From positions 1 through 64,000 of the forward strand of contig JAEWHK010000074.1 in the NCBI GenBank assembly GCA_023387815.1: a stretch of 64,000 nucleotides of DNA. The letters run 5' to 3'. This stretch comes from Pseudomonadota bacterium. GTDB lineage: Bacteria > Pseudomonadota > Gammaproteobacteria > Burkholderiales > Burkholderiaceae_B. The notes beneath the pieces were generated by a model that saw only the letters and a program-made list of their open reading frames with translations, did not search any database and was not told where the DNA came from. A program made the position numbers and the translations under genes. Within the stretch, counting starts at the first letter, position 1. Each line of letters starts with the position of its first letter. Positions 1-7,633 of the stretch are shown one piece after another.

Positions 1-146
1 CTGATCATGTTGGTGCGATTAATATTTTGGCGCGGGGACACCGCGTAGCAGCCTGCGGAGAGGTAGTCAGACATAAGAATGCGGTTGGTTCTTGTGCGGC
101 CTCTGTGAAACAGGAACCCACCGAAGCACTTGCCCTCACCGGTTAA
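1..146 (+). CDS. tnpB: IS200/IS605-family TnpB (OrfB), C-terminal end only
   Basis: An open frame enters from the left edge and stops at a TAA at 144-146, leaving about 47 residues. It begins DHVGAINILARG, the conserved end of the RuvC/zinc-finger region of TnpB where the last catalytic Asp lies (D.. AA/GAINI), followed by an ACGE and KQEP tail typical of proteobacterial OrfB proteins. TnpB is an RNA-guided nuclease carried by IS200/IS605 elements. The rest of the gene lies outside the window, so intactness cannot be judged. The hairpin right end of the element follows immediately, which supports the call. Confidence 0.85.
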   Translation, partial: DHVGAINILARGHRVAACGEVVRHKNAVGSCAASVKQEPTEALALTG

Positions 147-188
147 GGCAGTAGGAATCCCCATCCTTTAGGGAGGGGAGGATGTCAA
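147..188 (+). mobile_element. Right end of IS200/IS605-type element; 3' part of omega RNA scaffold
   Basis: Just after the tnpB stop there is a hairpin: CCCC at 159-162 pairs with GGGG at 175-178, and TCC at 164-166 with GGA at 172-174, with one bulged A and a TTTAG loop. It is followed by GGATGTCAA ending at 188. This is the usual form of IS605-group right ends, which are recognised as hairpins and not as inverted repeats. In known systems the tnpB 3' end plus right end is also transcribed as the omega (reRNA) scaffold, with the guide being the flanking DNA beyond the boundary, here from about 189. The exact boundary is inferred. Confidence 0.7.
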
Positions 189-229
189 CTGTGCATGAAT
201 TGATCATAATAATGGTGACGGAGATAACA

Positions 230-1549
230 ATGAACGACCTAGAGACAGCGGCACAAGAAACCGCAGCAGCATCATTGAACCCGCAGAAGAGCCTGGATCC
301 CAGATCAAGTCGACGCAATTTTCTGTTGCGTAGCGGTGCCGCAGTGACCGCTGCTGTTGTCGTGAATAAAGAAAGTTTCGCTGAAGCGGCATCGCCTGAG
401 GTGGAAATTGAATCGCCGCCTGGTGTCGCTAAATGGACGCGTACCCTGGGCAGCCCGACAGCCAGTCCTTATGGCAAGCCCTCATCCTTCGAGAAAGATG
501 CGATTCGACGCTTGTATCCCGGACTCAAAGAGCCCATGTCAGCCTACAGTACGTCGCCTCTGCAGGAACTGGATGGGGCAATTACGCCTAATGGATTGTT
601 TTATGAGCGACATCATGCGGGTGTACCTCAGATAGATCCGGCAGAGCACCGTCTCATGCTGCACGGTCTGGTCGAACGCCCCTTGGTCTTCACCATGGAT
701 GAACTACGACAGTTCCCCTGTGTATCGCCCATTCACTTTCTGGAGTGCTCAGGAAATCCGTCCTTTGTGCCTCCGTATGGCAAGACGGCGGCCGAAGTTG
801 CTGGTCTGGTCAGCTGTGCACAGTGGACTGGCGTGCCACTCAAAACCCTTCTGGAACATGTTGATCTCAAAAAAGAGGCGAAGTGGATTGTGGCAGAGGG
901 AGCCGATGGTGCGGCAATGACGCGAAGCATTCCCATAGAGAAGTGTCTTGATGATGTGTTGATTGCCTATAGCCAGAACGGCGAGCGTCTCAGGCCAGAG
1001 CAGGGTTACCCGATCAGACTGTTCGTGCCGGGTTTCGAAGGCAATATGAGCATCAAGTGGCTGCGCCGCCTGCATGTGACCGATGAGCCAGGGTACACAA
1101 GGGAAGAAACCGGCAAGTATACCGACCTGATGGCTGACGGCCGCGCGCGTAAATTTTCATTTGTGATGGAGTGCAAATCCATTATTACCCAGCCGTCCGG
1201 AACCCAGAAACTGACACGCAAGGGAACGCATGAGATTCGCGGTATTGCCTGGAGTGGACACGGCAAGATCACAGCTGTGGATATTTCAACTGACGGTGGC
1301 AACACCTGGCAGCCAGCCACGCTGCAGGCACCTGTTATGAGCAAGGCGCTGACGGCGTTCCGCTTTCTATTTGACTGGAACGGCGAGGAACAGATTATTA
1401 TGAGTCGTGCGGTCGATGAAACCGGTTATGTACAGCCTACGCTGGAGCAACTGATCGAGGCGCGAGGAAAAGTTTCCTTCTATCACAACAACGCGATTCA
1501 GCCCTGGAAAATCGCTGCTACCGGAGAGGTCACCAATGGACGCGCTTAA
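230..1549 (+). CDS. soxC: Sulfane/sulfite dehydrogenase molybdenum subunit SoxC
   Basis: A 439-residue periplasmic molybdopterin protein of the sulfite oxidase family. A Tat signal is visible (SRRNFLL, arginines at 28-29, then an alanine/valine-rich core). The HFLECSGN motif carries the molybdenum-ligand cysteine at about 173, and a C-terminal Mo-co dimerisation domain follows from about residue 320. SoxC with SoxD oxidises the sulfane sulfur on SoxYZ in thiosulfate oxidation; relatives oxidise free sulfite. An upstream in-frame ATG at 182 lies inside the IS right end, so I take the ATG at 230, which has GGAG eight bases upstream. The gene overlaps soxD by 14 bases. No other sox gene follows, and the upstream context ends in the insertion element. 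Confidence 0.88.
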   Translation: MNDLETAAQETAAASLNPQKSLDPRSSRRNFLLRSGAAVTAAVVVNKESFAEAASPEVEIESPPGVAKWTRTLGSPTASPYGKPSSFEKDAIRRLYPGLKEPMSAYSTSPLQELDGAITPNGLFYERHHAGVPQIDPAEHRLMLHGLVERPLVFTMDELRQFPCVSPIHFLECSGNPSFVPPYGKTAAEVAGLVSCAQWTGVPLKTLLEHVDLKKEAKWIVAEGADGAAMTRSIPIEKCLDDVLIAYSQNGERLRPEQGYPIRLFVPGFEGNMSIKWLRRLHVTDEPGYTREETGKYTDLMADGRARKFSFVMECKSIITQPSGTQKLTRKGTHEIRGIAWSGHGKITAVDISTDGGNTWQPATLQAPVMSKALTAFRFLFDWNGEEQIIMSRAVDETGYVQPTLEQLIEARGKVSFYHNNAIQPWKIAATGEVTNGRA

Positions 1550-2126
1550 ATTGCTTCTGACAGGTGCATCGCTGGCCTTGATCACATCGGTTGCCATGGC
1601 TAACACGGCGCATGATTTCAAGGGACTGGGGGCGCCAGCTACAGATGAACAGATTGCCGGATGGAATATCGATGTCTTTCCGGATGGAACGGGGCTGCCT
1701 CCCGGAGAAGGGACAGTAGCCATGGGAGAGAAGCTGTACAAAACCCAGTGTATCGGCTGCCATGGTGTGAATCTGGAGGGCGGAATGGGTCCCAAACTGA
1801 TGGGCGGGCAGGGCAGTCTTGCAACCGATAAACCCGTTAAAACCATTGGCAGTTACTGGCCGTATGCGACGACTGTCTTTGATTATGTACGAAGAGCAAT
1901 GCCGTTCCAGAGTCCGCAATCACTGACCAATGATGAGGTGTACGGAGTCACGGCGTTCCTGCTGAGCAAAAATGGCATTCTGCCCGCTGATGCGAAGCTT
2001 GACGCCAAATCACTGGCTGCTGTCAGAATGCCTAATCGGGATAATTTCTATGTGGACAATCGGCCGGATACGCAGAATGTCAGATGCATGACCGATTGTC
2101 TGAAAAAGTCTGGCGCCAATCCTTGA
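1536..2126 (+). CDS. soxD: Cytochrome c subunit SoxD (short, single-haem form)
   Basis: A 196-residue periplasmic c-type cytochrome with a Sec signal peptide (cleavage likely after SVAMA, about residue 22) and one haem site, CIGCH at 72-76. A downstream Met in an RRAMPF context is the likely second axial ligand. It should take electrons from SoxC and pass them to the respiratory chain. Paracoccus SoxD is about twice as long and has two haems; this is the short single-haem form. The start lies inside soxC, which points to translational coupling. Two further cysteines near the C-terminus (RCMTDC) do not form a CxxCH site. Confidence 0.85.
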   Translation: MDALKLLLTGASLALITSVAMANTAHDFKGLGAPATDEQIAGWNIDVFPDGTGLPPGEGTVAMGEKLYKTQCIGCHGVNLEGGMGPKLMGGQGSLATDKPVKTIGSYWPYATTVFDYVRRAMPFQSPQSLTNDEVYGVTAFLLSKNGILPADAKLDAKSLAAVRMPNRDNFYVDNRPDTQNVRCMTDCLKKSGANP

Positions 2127-2189
2127 ATGTTTTATTGCAGATGTCTTGAATGAGGCCACGCGCTTTTCTGTGTGCCTTTTTCAGGTCTT

Positions 2190-2753
2190 CTATGACACAT
2201 TGAGCAGCACAACGGCATATGTGCATGAACGGTCGGTTTCGTTTCTGAAAATGCAGTCCATAGGCGGGCCCAGCTCAAGACAGTCGCCTTCCTTCATTTC
2301 ATGACGAACCTGGCCTTCAACGAATACCAGTTCACCATCCAGAACCCAGATCAGCTGACGCAAAAAGGCAAAGGCTGATGCGGGCATGGAAACGTCTTTG
2401 CGCGCTGGCAGCGTAATATGCACCACATCGAATGGAATATCTGAACGCGGCGATACGTGACGTCGCAGGTATCCCGTTGCCGGATCAGTCCAGACGGGTT
2501 GCTCGGATTTTCTCAGAAGGCGCCCCTGACTGATCTCTGCACGTGCCATCAGGGTTGACATGCTAAGGCCAAACGCACCCGACAGCTTCCCCAGAAGATT
2601 AGCCGTGGGACTGCTATCACCTCGCTCTACCTTATGAATCATTGCACGAGAAACCGAAGCCCGCGTTGCCAGTTCCGATAGCGACCAGCCGCGGCTTTCT
2701 CTTTCAGTGCGGATACGAGCGCCTATTCTTTTGTCCAGATCTTGATTTGTCAT
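2190..2753 (-). CDS. XRE-family regulator with C-terminal cupin domain
   Basis: A 187-residue regulator. Residues about 10-65 form an XRE helix-turn-helix (RIRTERESRGWSLSELA, then RAMIHKVERG). Residues about 105-180 form a cupin, with ARKDVSMPAS, WVLDGELVF and MKEGDCLELGP strands. The family senses small ligands through the cupin and controls adjacent metabolic or transport genes. It is transcribed away from the acetyltransferase at 2960, and the space between holds a perfect palindrome plus two related half-sites that it may bind. Its 3' end faces soxD. The ligand cannot be told from sequence. Confidence 0.85.
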   Translation of the reverse strand: MTNQDLDKRIGARIRTERESRGWSLSELATRASVSRAMIHKVERGDSSPTANLLGKLSGAFGLSMSTLMARAEISQGRLLRKSEQPVWTDPATGYLRRHVSPRSDIPFDVVHITLPARKDVSMPASAFAFLRQLIWVLDGELVFVEGQVRHEMKEGDCLELGPPMDCIFRNETDRSCTYAVVLLNVS

Positions 2754-2757
2754 CGTG

Positions 2758-2942
2758 CCACTATAGTGGACAAAGGCGATTTGGGCAATGGGTGTGATGC
2801 AACAATATAGTTATATGTTGTGATAATATAGTGGACGAACGACATTTGACTGTTCGGCTCATACTATCGCAGTTGTGTTGAGCGCACCTATACCGCAAGT
2901 GACTGACATTGCGTATGATGGGCAGCCAGGTTCACTATATTA
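2758..2942. promoter_or_regulatory. Divergent promoter region with repeated TATAGTGG operator-like sites
   Basis: Directly upstream of the XRE gene lies the perfect 12-base palindrome CCACTATAGTGG (2758-2769). The right half recurs as AATATAGTGGAC near 2825-2836, and the left half as TTCACTATATTA at 2931-2942, just before the acetyltransferase start. Three related sites between two divergent genes are what an autoregulating repressor would use. Binding is inferred. Confidence 0.6.
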
Positions 2943-2959
2943 TGATGAATGGAGTTTTT

Positions 2960-3511
2960 ATGACTGCCGCTGTGCAAGACGATGTGCGCCTGATCGACTG
3001 TAATGAAGCCGACCATGCGATGGCTATTCTCGAAATACTCAACGAGTCGATCGTCAATTCAACGTCGCTTTATGACTATGTGCCGCGGCCGGCAACGGCG
3101 ATGGAGGGCTGGTTTGCCACCAAACGAGCCAATGGATTTCCTGTGATCGGCGCCGTATCCGACACTGAACCGGGCAAATTGTTGGGGTTTGCGAGCTGGG
3201 GTACATTTCGTGCATTTCCGGCATACAAATACACGGTAGAGCATAGTGTATATGTACACCCGGATTATCGGGGAAAAGGCCTCGCCACCATTTTGATGCA
3301 GGAGGTGATCAGACGGGCGAGCGAAGCACAATTGCACGTACTGGTCGGATGCATCGATGCCGCCAACGCAGGCAGTATCAGATTGCACGAAAAACTGGGA
3401 TTCGTGCATTCAGGCACGTTTCCTCAGGTCGGGTTCAAATTCGGCCGCTGGCTGGACGCGGCGTTCTATCAACTGAACCTGGAAACGCCTTTGCAGCCGG
3501 TTGATGGTTGA
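2960..3511 (+). CDS. GNAT N-acetyltransferase, phosphinothricin/methionine-sulfone type
   Basis: A 183-residue GNAT protein resembling the Pat/Bar/MnaT group, which acetylates the amino group of phosphinothricin, methionine sulfoximine or methionine sulfone with acetyl-CoA. Visible features are an N-terminal LNESIVNSTSLYDY stretch, the HSVYVHPDYRGKGLA motif A that binds acetyl-CoA, and the C-terminal NAGSIRLHEKLGF motif with VGFKFGRWLD. The start at 2960 has GGAG five bases upstream, whereas in-frame starts from 2909 have none. It lies divergent to the XRE-cupin gene, which probably controls it. In an organosulfur setting, detoxifying a sulfone or sulfoximine amino acid is plausible but unproven. 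Confidence 0.8.
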   Translation: MTAAVQDDVRLIDCNEADHAMAILEILNESIVNSTSLYDYVPRPATAMEGWFATKRANGFPVIGAVSDTEPGKLLGFASWGTFRAFPAYKYTVEHSVYVHPDYRGKGLATILMQEVIRRASEAQLHVLVGCIDAANAGSIRLHEKLGFVHSGTFPQVGFKFGRWLDAAFYQLNLETPLQPVDG

Positions 3512-3544
3512 CGGACAACGCCGGGGGAAATCACGACCGTGTTA

Positions 3545-4249
3545 TTAAACTGAGCGCGTTACACCACCGTCAACCTTGATATTCTGACCGGTAATGTAGC
3601 CGGCTGCGTCCGAGAGCAGGAATGCAATGGTGGCAGCGATTTCCTCGGCCTTTCCATAGCGGCCCATAGGGACGCTGTCCCGCCTTTCTTCGGTGGCAGG
3701 TAGACTGTCGATCCATCCTGGCAGCACATTATTCATGCGAATGTTTTTACTGGCGTAGGTGTCGGCAAAAATCTTGGTGAAACTGGTCAGCCCGGCCCGA
3801 AAGACCGTTGACGTTGGGAAAACTGGCGTGGCTTCAAAAGCCCAAGCGGTAGAAATATTGACGATTGCACCGCCACCTTGCGCTTCCATGATGGGTGTCA
3901 CCAGGCGCGCAGGTCTTACGGCGTTCAGGAAATAGACCTCCATTCCTTTATGCCAGTCGTCATCACTGATTTCAAGAATCGGTGCTCGGGGACCATGACC
4001 CGCGGAGTTGACCAGCGCATCAATTCGGCCCCACTTTTGTACTGCCAGATCGACAAGCTTTTTCAAATCATCGTTTGATTGATTCGAACCCGTAACGCCG
4101 ATGCCACCCAGCTCTTTGGCCAGCGCTTCGCCTTTTCCTGAGGAAGACAGAATGGCTACGTGGTACCCATCCTCGGCCAGTTTCCGTGCTGCTGCGGCAC
4201 CCATGCCGGAACCACCGGCGGTAATTAATGCGACTTTTTCTACAGACAT
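3545..4249 (-). CDS. Atypical short-chain dehydrogenase lacking the YxxxK motif
   Basis: A 234-residue Rossmann protein: TAGGSGMGAAAA at 10-21 for the nucleotide, NSAGHG at 81-86, NIST with the usual serine at 133, and a C-terminal YITGQNIKVDGG. Where SDR enzymes carry catalytic YxxxK it reads STVFR (147-151), so Tyr is replaced by Ser and Lys by Arg. It may therefore use another mechanism or not reduce ketones at all. It is divergent from the LysR gene at 4355, with about 105 bases between them, the usual arrangement for a LysR target. Substrate unknown. Confidence 0.8.
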   Translation of the reverse strand: MSVEKVALITAGGSGMGAAAARKLAEDGYHVAILSSSGKGEALAKELGGIGVTGSNQSNDDLKKLVDLAVQKWGRIDALVNSAGHGPRAPILEISDDDWHKGMEVYFLNAVRPARLVTPIMEAQGGGAIVNISTAWAFEATPVFPTSTVFRAGLTSFTKIFADTYASKNIRMNNVLPGWIDSLPATEERRDSVPMGRYGKAEEIAATIAFLLSDAAGYITGQNIKVDGGVTRSV

Positions 4250-4354
4250 CGTATTTTCTCCTTAAATCAATTGTTCAATTATCCTCCCAAGGCAGTTATT
4301 ATTCGAGCGATAAATTTATGCATTAGAATGTAGAAAATCTACTGGCTAATCATC

Positions 4355-5230
4355 ATGATCTCACCGCGCCGAAAGCTGCCACCGTTAAATGCATTGCGCG
4401 CCTTTGAAGCGTCCGGACGAAATCTGAATTTTCGTGCGGCGGCCGATGAGTTAGGCGTTACGCAGGGTGCCGTGGCACAACAAGTGCGTGCCCTGGAATC
4501 ACATTTGGGGTTAACCTTGTTTCAGCGCCTTGCCCGTGGACTGGCGCTCACCCCGGCCGGGGCCGCGTATCTCACTGATATTACTCGCGCTTTTGATCTC
4601 CTGACTGAATCTACCAATCAATTGCTGGTCCGGCCTGAGATCGTCACTGTCAGCGTGACGCCCACGTTTGCCACCAAGCTGTTGATTCCAAGCCTGGCAG
4701 AACTGCATGCCGCTTTCCCCGGCATAGAATTACGTACTGTCGCCACCGAGTCGCTATCAGATTTTGATCACGACCAGGTGGATATTGCGATACGGCTGAC
4801 CGACAAGCCCTTTTCCGCTGATCTGGAAGCAAAACTATTGTTTCATCAGGAACTCGTCGTTGTGGCGAGTCCGCATATTGTCCGAGATACACATTTGCCA
4901 TTAAGTATGGCGCAGTTGATGACTCTGCCGCTTTTACATGACGCTCATGATTATTGGCGAAAGATATTTCCCGCAAGCTCATCACGGTCAGGGCTGGCGT
5001 TTAATCAGACAACGCTGGCCCTGGACGCGGCGCTGGCCGGGCAGGGCGTTGCTTTGGCATGCCGGTCTTTTGTGGCAAAGGATCTTGAGGCGGGTCGACT
5101 GCTCCAGGTAATGAACGAGACCACCGTTATAAAACCAAGCTACTTTCTTGTACGCAAGCGATCCAAAATAACAAGAAAAGCAGTAGATGACATCTGGCAT
5201 TGGCTCACAGAACGATTCAGTCAACATTAG
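4355..5230 (+). CDS. LysR-family regulator, GcvA-like
   Basis: A 291-residue LysR regulator. The N-terminal winged helix (LPPLNALRAFEASGRNLNF, then AADELGVTQGAVAQQVRALE) is of the GcvA/AmpR branch, and a substrate-binding domain spans about 95-290 (VSVTPTFATKLLIPSL opening strand). It is divergent from the atypical SDR and probably activates it, with its site in the 4250-4354 spacer. No inducer can be assigned. Downstream lies a Fur-like site belonging to the next gene. Confidence 0.85.
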   Translation: MISPRRKLPPLNALRAFEASGRNLNFRAAADELGVTQGAVAQQVRALESHLGLTLFQRLARGLALTPAGAAYLTDITRAFDLLTESTNQLLVRPEIVTVSVTPTFATKLLIPSLAELHAAFPGIELRTVATESLSDFDHDQVDIAIRLTDKPFSADLEAKLLFHQELVVVASPHIVRDTHLPLSMAQLMTLPLLHDAHDYWRKIFPASSSRSGLAFNQTTLALDAALAGQGVALACRSFVAKDLEAGRLLQVMNETTVIKPSYFLVRKRSKITRKAVDDIWHWLTERFSQH

Positions 5231-5327
5231 GCACTCTGTCATAAGCCTTCGCTGGCTAATGCCGCCTCGGCAACACTAAGCATTCTCTCTCAAATTGGGC
5301 TTAGAAATAGACTGAAATAATTTTGTG

Positions 5328-5347
5328 TATAATAATGATTCCTATTT
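5328..5347 (+). promoter_or_regulatory. Fur-box-like site upstream of a TonB receptor
   Basis: TATAATAATGATTCCTATTT lies 10-30 bases before the receptor start and matches the AT-rich GATAATGATnATCATTATC pattern in its left half. The genes downstream are all iron-uptake types, so iron repression through Fur is likely. Confidence 0.55.
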
Positions 5348-5356
5348 CTATTCAAA

Positions 5357-7579
5357 ATGGAATTATTTCCGATGGCGTTCTTTAATAGGCCTGATCTGGC
5401 GGGGGATTGGGCATCCAAGGCTTCTCTGGCAGCCGGCGCGGTTCCGCGTGGTGCGACTATGTCCGTTTTTTGCTTGCTCATGCTATCTATTGCTGCCAGG
5501 GCTGCCGAACCTCCAGAACCCGCGAGTGATTCAACTGTCCAGGCGCTTTCGCCCATCGTTGCTCAAAGTCAGCAGGATTTACTGGAGCCATATGCAGGCG
5601 GGCAAGTCGCGCGAGGCGGGCGCGTCGGTCTACTGGGAAATCAGGATTTCCTGGATACGCCATTTAATCAGACCAGTTACACGTCGGAGCTGATTGAGAA
5701 CCAGCAGGCTCAGCTTGTGTCCGATGTGCTTATCGGAGATCCATCAGTACGCGATTCCGGGCGCAAGTATGGACAGGCCTCGAATGCGCTGATGATTCGC
5801 GGACTGTCCTTCGCAAGTATGGACGCTTCATTTAATGGCCTGCGCGGTATTTTCCCATGGTACAGGCAGCCTGTAGAGGCGCTGGAGCGTATCGAAGTGC
5901 TCAAGGGGCCGAACGCCTTGATCAGCGGTATGGGAACAAGTGTGGCCGGCGATATCAACCTTGTGCCCAAACGTGCTCAGGATGAACCCATCACCCGGCT
6001 AGGGCTGGGTTACAGCACGGATAGCGAGTTTGGTACGCATATCGATGTGGGGCGCCGTTTCGGCAATGATAAAGCCTGGGGCGTCAGGTTCAACGGCGTC
6101 TATCGGGGCGGTGATACGCCGGTAGATAAACAGAGTAGTCATCTGGGCATGGGCGCGCTGGGTCTGGATTATCGAGGGGAGCGATTACGGGCATCTGTGG
6201 ATCTGATTCAGCAGCGAGTCTCGCTGAAAAATACATCGCAATACAGTTATGGATTTGCGTCAGCAGATATTCCCTCTCCGCCTGATTCGGATCATGCGGG
6301 TCTGTTGGGCGGAAGAACCATACAGCGAGAAAAATCAGCCTCTTTCAGACTCGAATATGACATTAGTGATGCGCTGACGGTACATGCTGCAGCCGGCCAT
6401 CTTTATCAGAAAGTCGAAACCGTCAACAACTCTATCCAGAACGTTCAGCCTAACGGTGATTACATCGGTACCCTTGGCTCAGACGCATACGGGATCAGCG
6501 TGAATAACATTCAGTTAGGCGCGCGGTGGAAGTTCGCAACGGGCACAGTCAAACATAATGTCTCGTTGCTGGCAGACCAATTTCGGCAGATATCGCTGGT
6601 GCATGAAAGCGGTCGTGGCAATGACGACGTGCGCGTACCCGGCAATATCTATGAGGATCAATACGGCATCTACCCAAGTAATCCTCCGCATGGCGACTGG
6701 ATATCCAATGGCGTGACAACGCGGAGAAGCCTGGCCATTGCCGACAACATGTCTTTTCTTGATGAACGGCTCAACCTGATTCTGGGTGTTCGCAAGCAAT
6801 ATGTCGAGCAAGAGGGACAAACGCGCGGCGGATTGATCCACTATAAGGAAGATGCGCTGACGCCCATGATAGGGCTGGTTATCAAACCGACGCAGGATTT
6901 CTCTATTTACGGGAATTACATTGAAGGTCTCCTGCAGGGGACGATCGTCAACGACCCTGCATCTCCGGACAATGGCACGATCTTTCCGCCCTATAAGACC
7001 AAGCAATACGAAATTGGATTCAAAAAAGATTTTGGACAATTGTCCACGTCGATCAGTCTGTTTCAGATTACGCAGCCGAGCCAGCTTGTGGAAACCGATG
7101 CTTCCGGTATCAAGCACTACAGTCAAAATGGTGAGCAGCGAAACCGCGGGATAGAGTGGAATTTCTTTGGGAAACTCACTGACGATTTAAGTGTTCTGGG
7201 CGGAATTACATACCTTCAGGCGAAACAAACCAGAACGCCCAATGGCCAAACTGATGGCAATCGCGTTCCCGGAACGGCGAAGTTTCAGGCAAACCTGGGG
7301 CTGGATTGGGAAGTGCATGCAGTTCCGGGCCTGGCTTTGAGCGCACGTGCGGTCCACACCGGCTCGGTCTACCTGGATTCTGTGAATGAGCAGAAGATCG
7401 GCAGCTGGACCCGATACGACGTTGGCGCAAGATACAGCACCAATGTCTACGGGAAGAAGGTCACCTGGCGTGCCAATGTCGATAATCTCTTCAACAAGAA
7501 TTATTGGATAGGAGTGAACGGCGCCGCCGTATTGAGTAATCCCCGGATAGTGTCGCTGTCCGCAACGATGGAATTTTAA
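5357..7579 (+). CDS. TonB-dependent siderophore receptor
   Basis: An outer-membrane receptor of up to 740 residues. A plug domain spans about 100-205 (VLIGDPSVRDSG, MIRGLSFASMD, EVLKGPNALISGMG) and is followed by a 22-strand barrel ending in SLSATMEF with the C-terminal Phe. There is no N-terminal STN signalling domain, so it transports only. The start is uncertain: ATG 5357 is used, but the signal peptide core (MSVFCLLMLSIAARA) begins at residue 35, so ATG 5459 could be the real start. It heads an operon with the PepSY, DUF3649 and DUF3325 genes. The plug reads VAGDINLVPKRA where many siderophore receptors have GGxVNxV. Confidence 0.85.
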   Translation: MELFPMAFFNRPDLAGDWASKASLAAGAVPRGATMSVFCLLMLSIAARAAEPPEPASDSTVQALSPIVAQSQQDLLEPYAGGQVARGGRVGLLGNQDFLDTPFNQTSYTSELIENQQAQLVSDVLIGDPSVRDSGRKYGQASNALMIRGLSFASMDASFNGLRGIFPWYRQPVEALERIEVLKGPNALISGMGTSVAGDINLVPKRAQDEPITRLGLGYSTDSEFGTHIDVGRRFGNDKAWGVRFNGVYRGGDTPVDKQSSHLGMGALGLDYRGERLRASVDLIQQRVSLKNTSQYSYGFASADIPSPPDSDHAGLLGGRTIQREKSASFRLEYDISDALTVHAAAGHLYQKVETVNNSIQNVQPNGDYIGTLGSDAYGISVNNIQLGARWKFATGTVKHNVSLLADQFRQISLVHESGRGNDDVRVPGNIYEDQYGIYPSNPPHGDWISNGVTTRRSLAIADNMSFLDERLNLILGVRKQYVEQEGQTRGGLIHYKEDALTPMIGLVIKPTQDFSIYGNYIEGLLQGTIVNDPASPDNGTIFPPYKTKQYEIGFKKDFGQLSTSISLFQITQPSQLVETDASGIKHYSQNGEQRNRGIEWNFFGKLTDDLSVLGGITYLQAKQTRTPNGQTDGNRVPGTAKFQANLGLDWEVHAVPGLALSARAVHTGSVYLDSVNEQKIGSWTRYDVGARYSTNVYGKKVTWRANVDNLFNKNYWIGVNGAAVLSNPRIVSLSATMEF

Positions 7580-7633
7580 TGATTGGGGATCAGCGATATT
7601 TCCGCATAGAACCTCGTTGAAATAAATATCAAA

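Noticed and set aside
182..229. In-frame upstream ATG codons for soxC
   Set aside because: They lie in or beside the IS right end and lack a ribosome site; ATG 230 has GGAG at good spacing and leads to the Tat signal.
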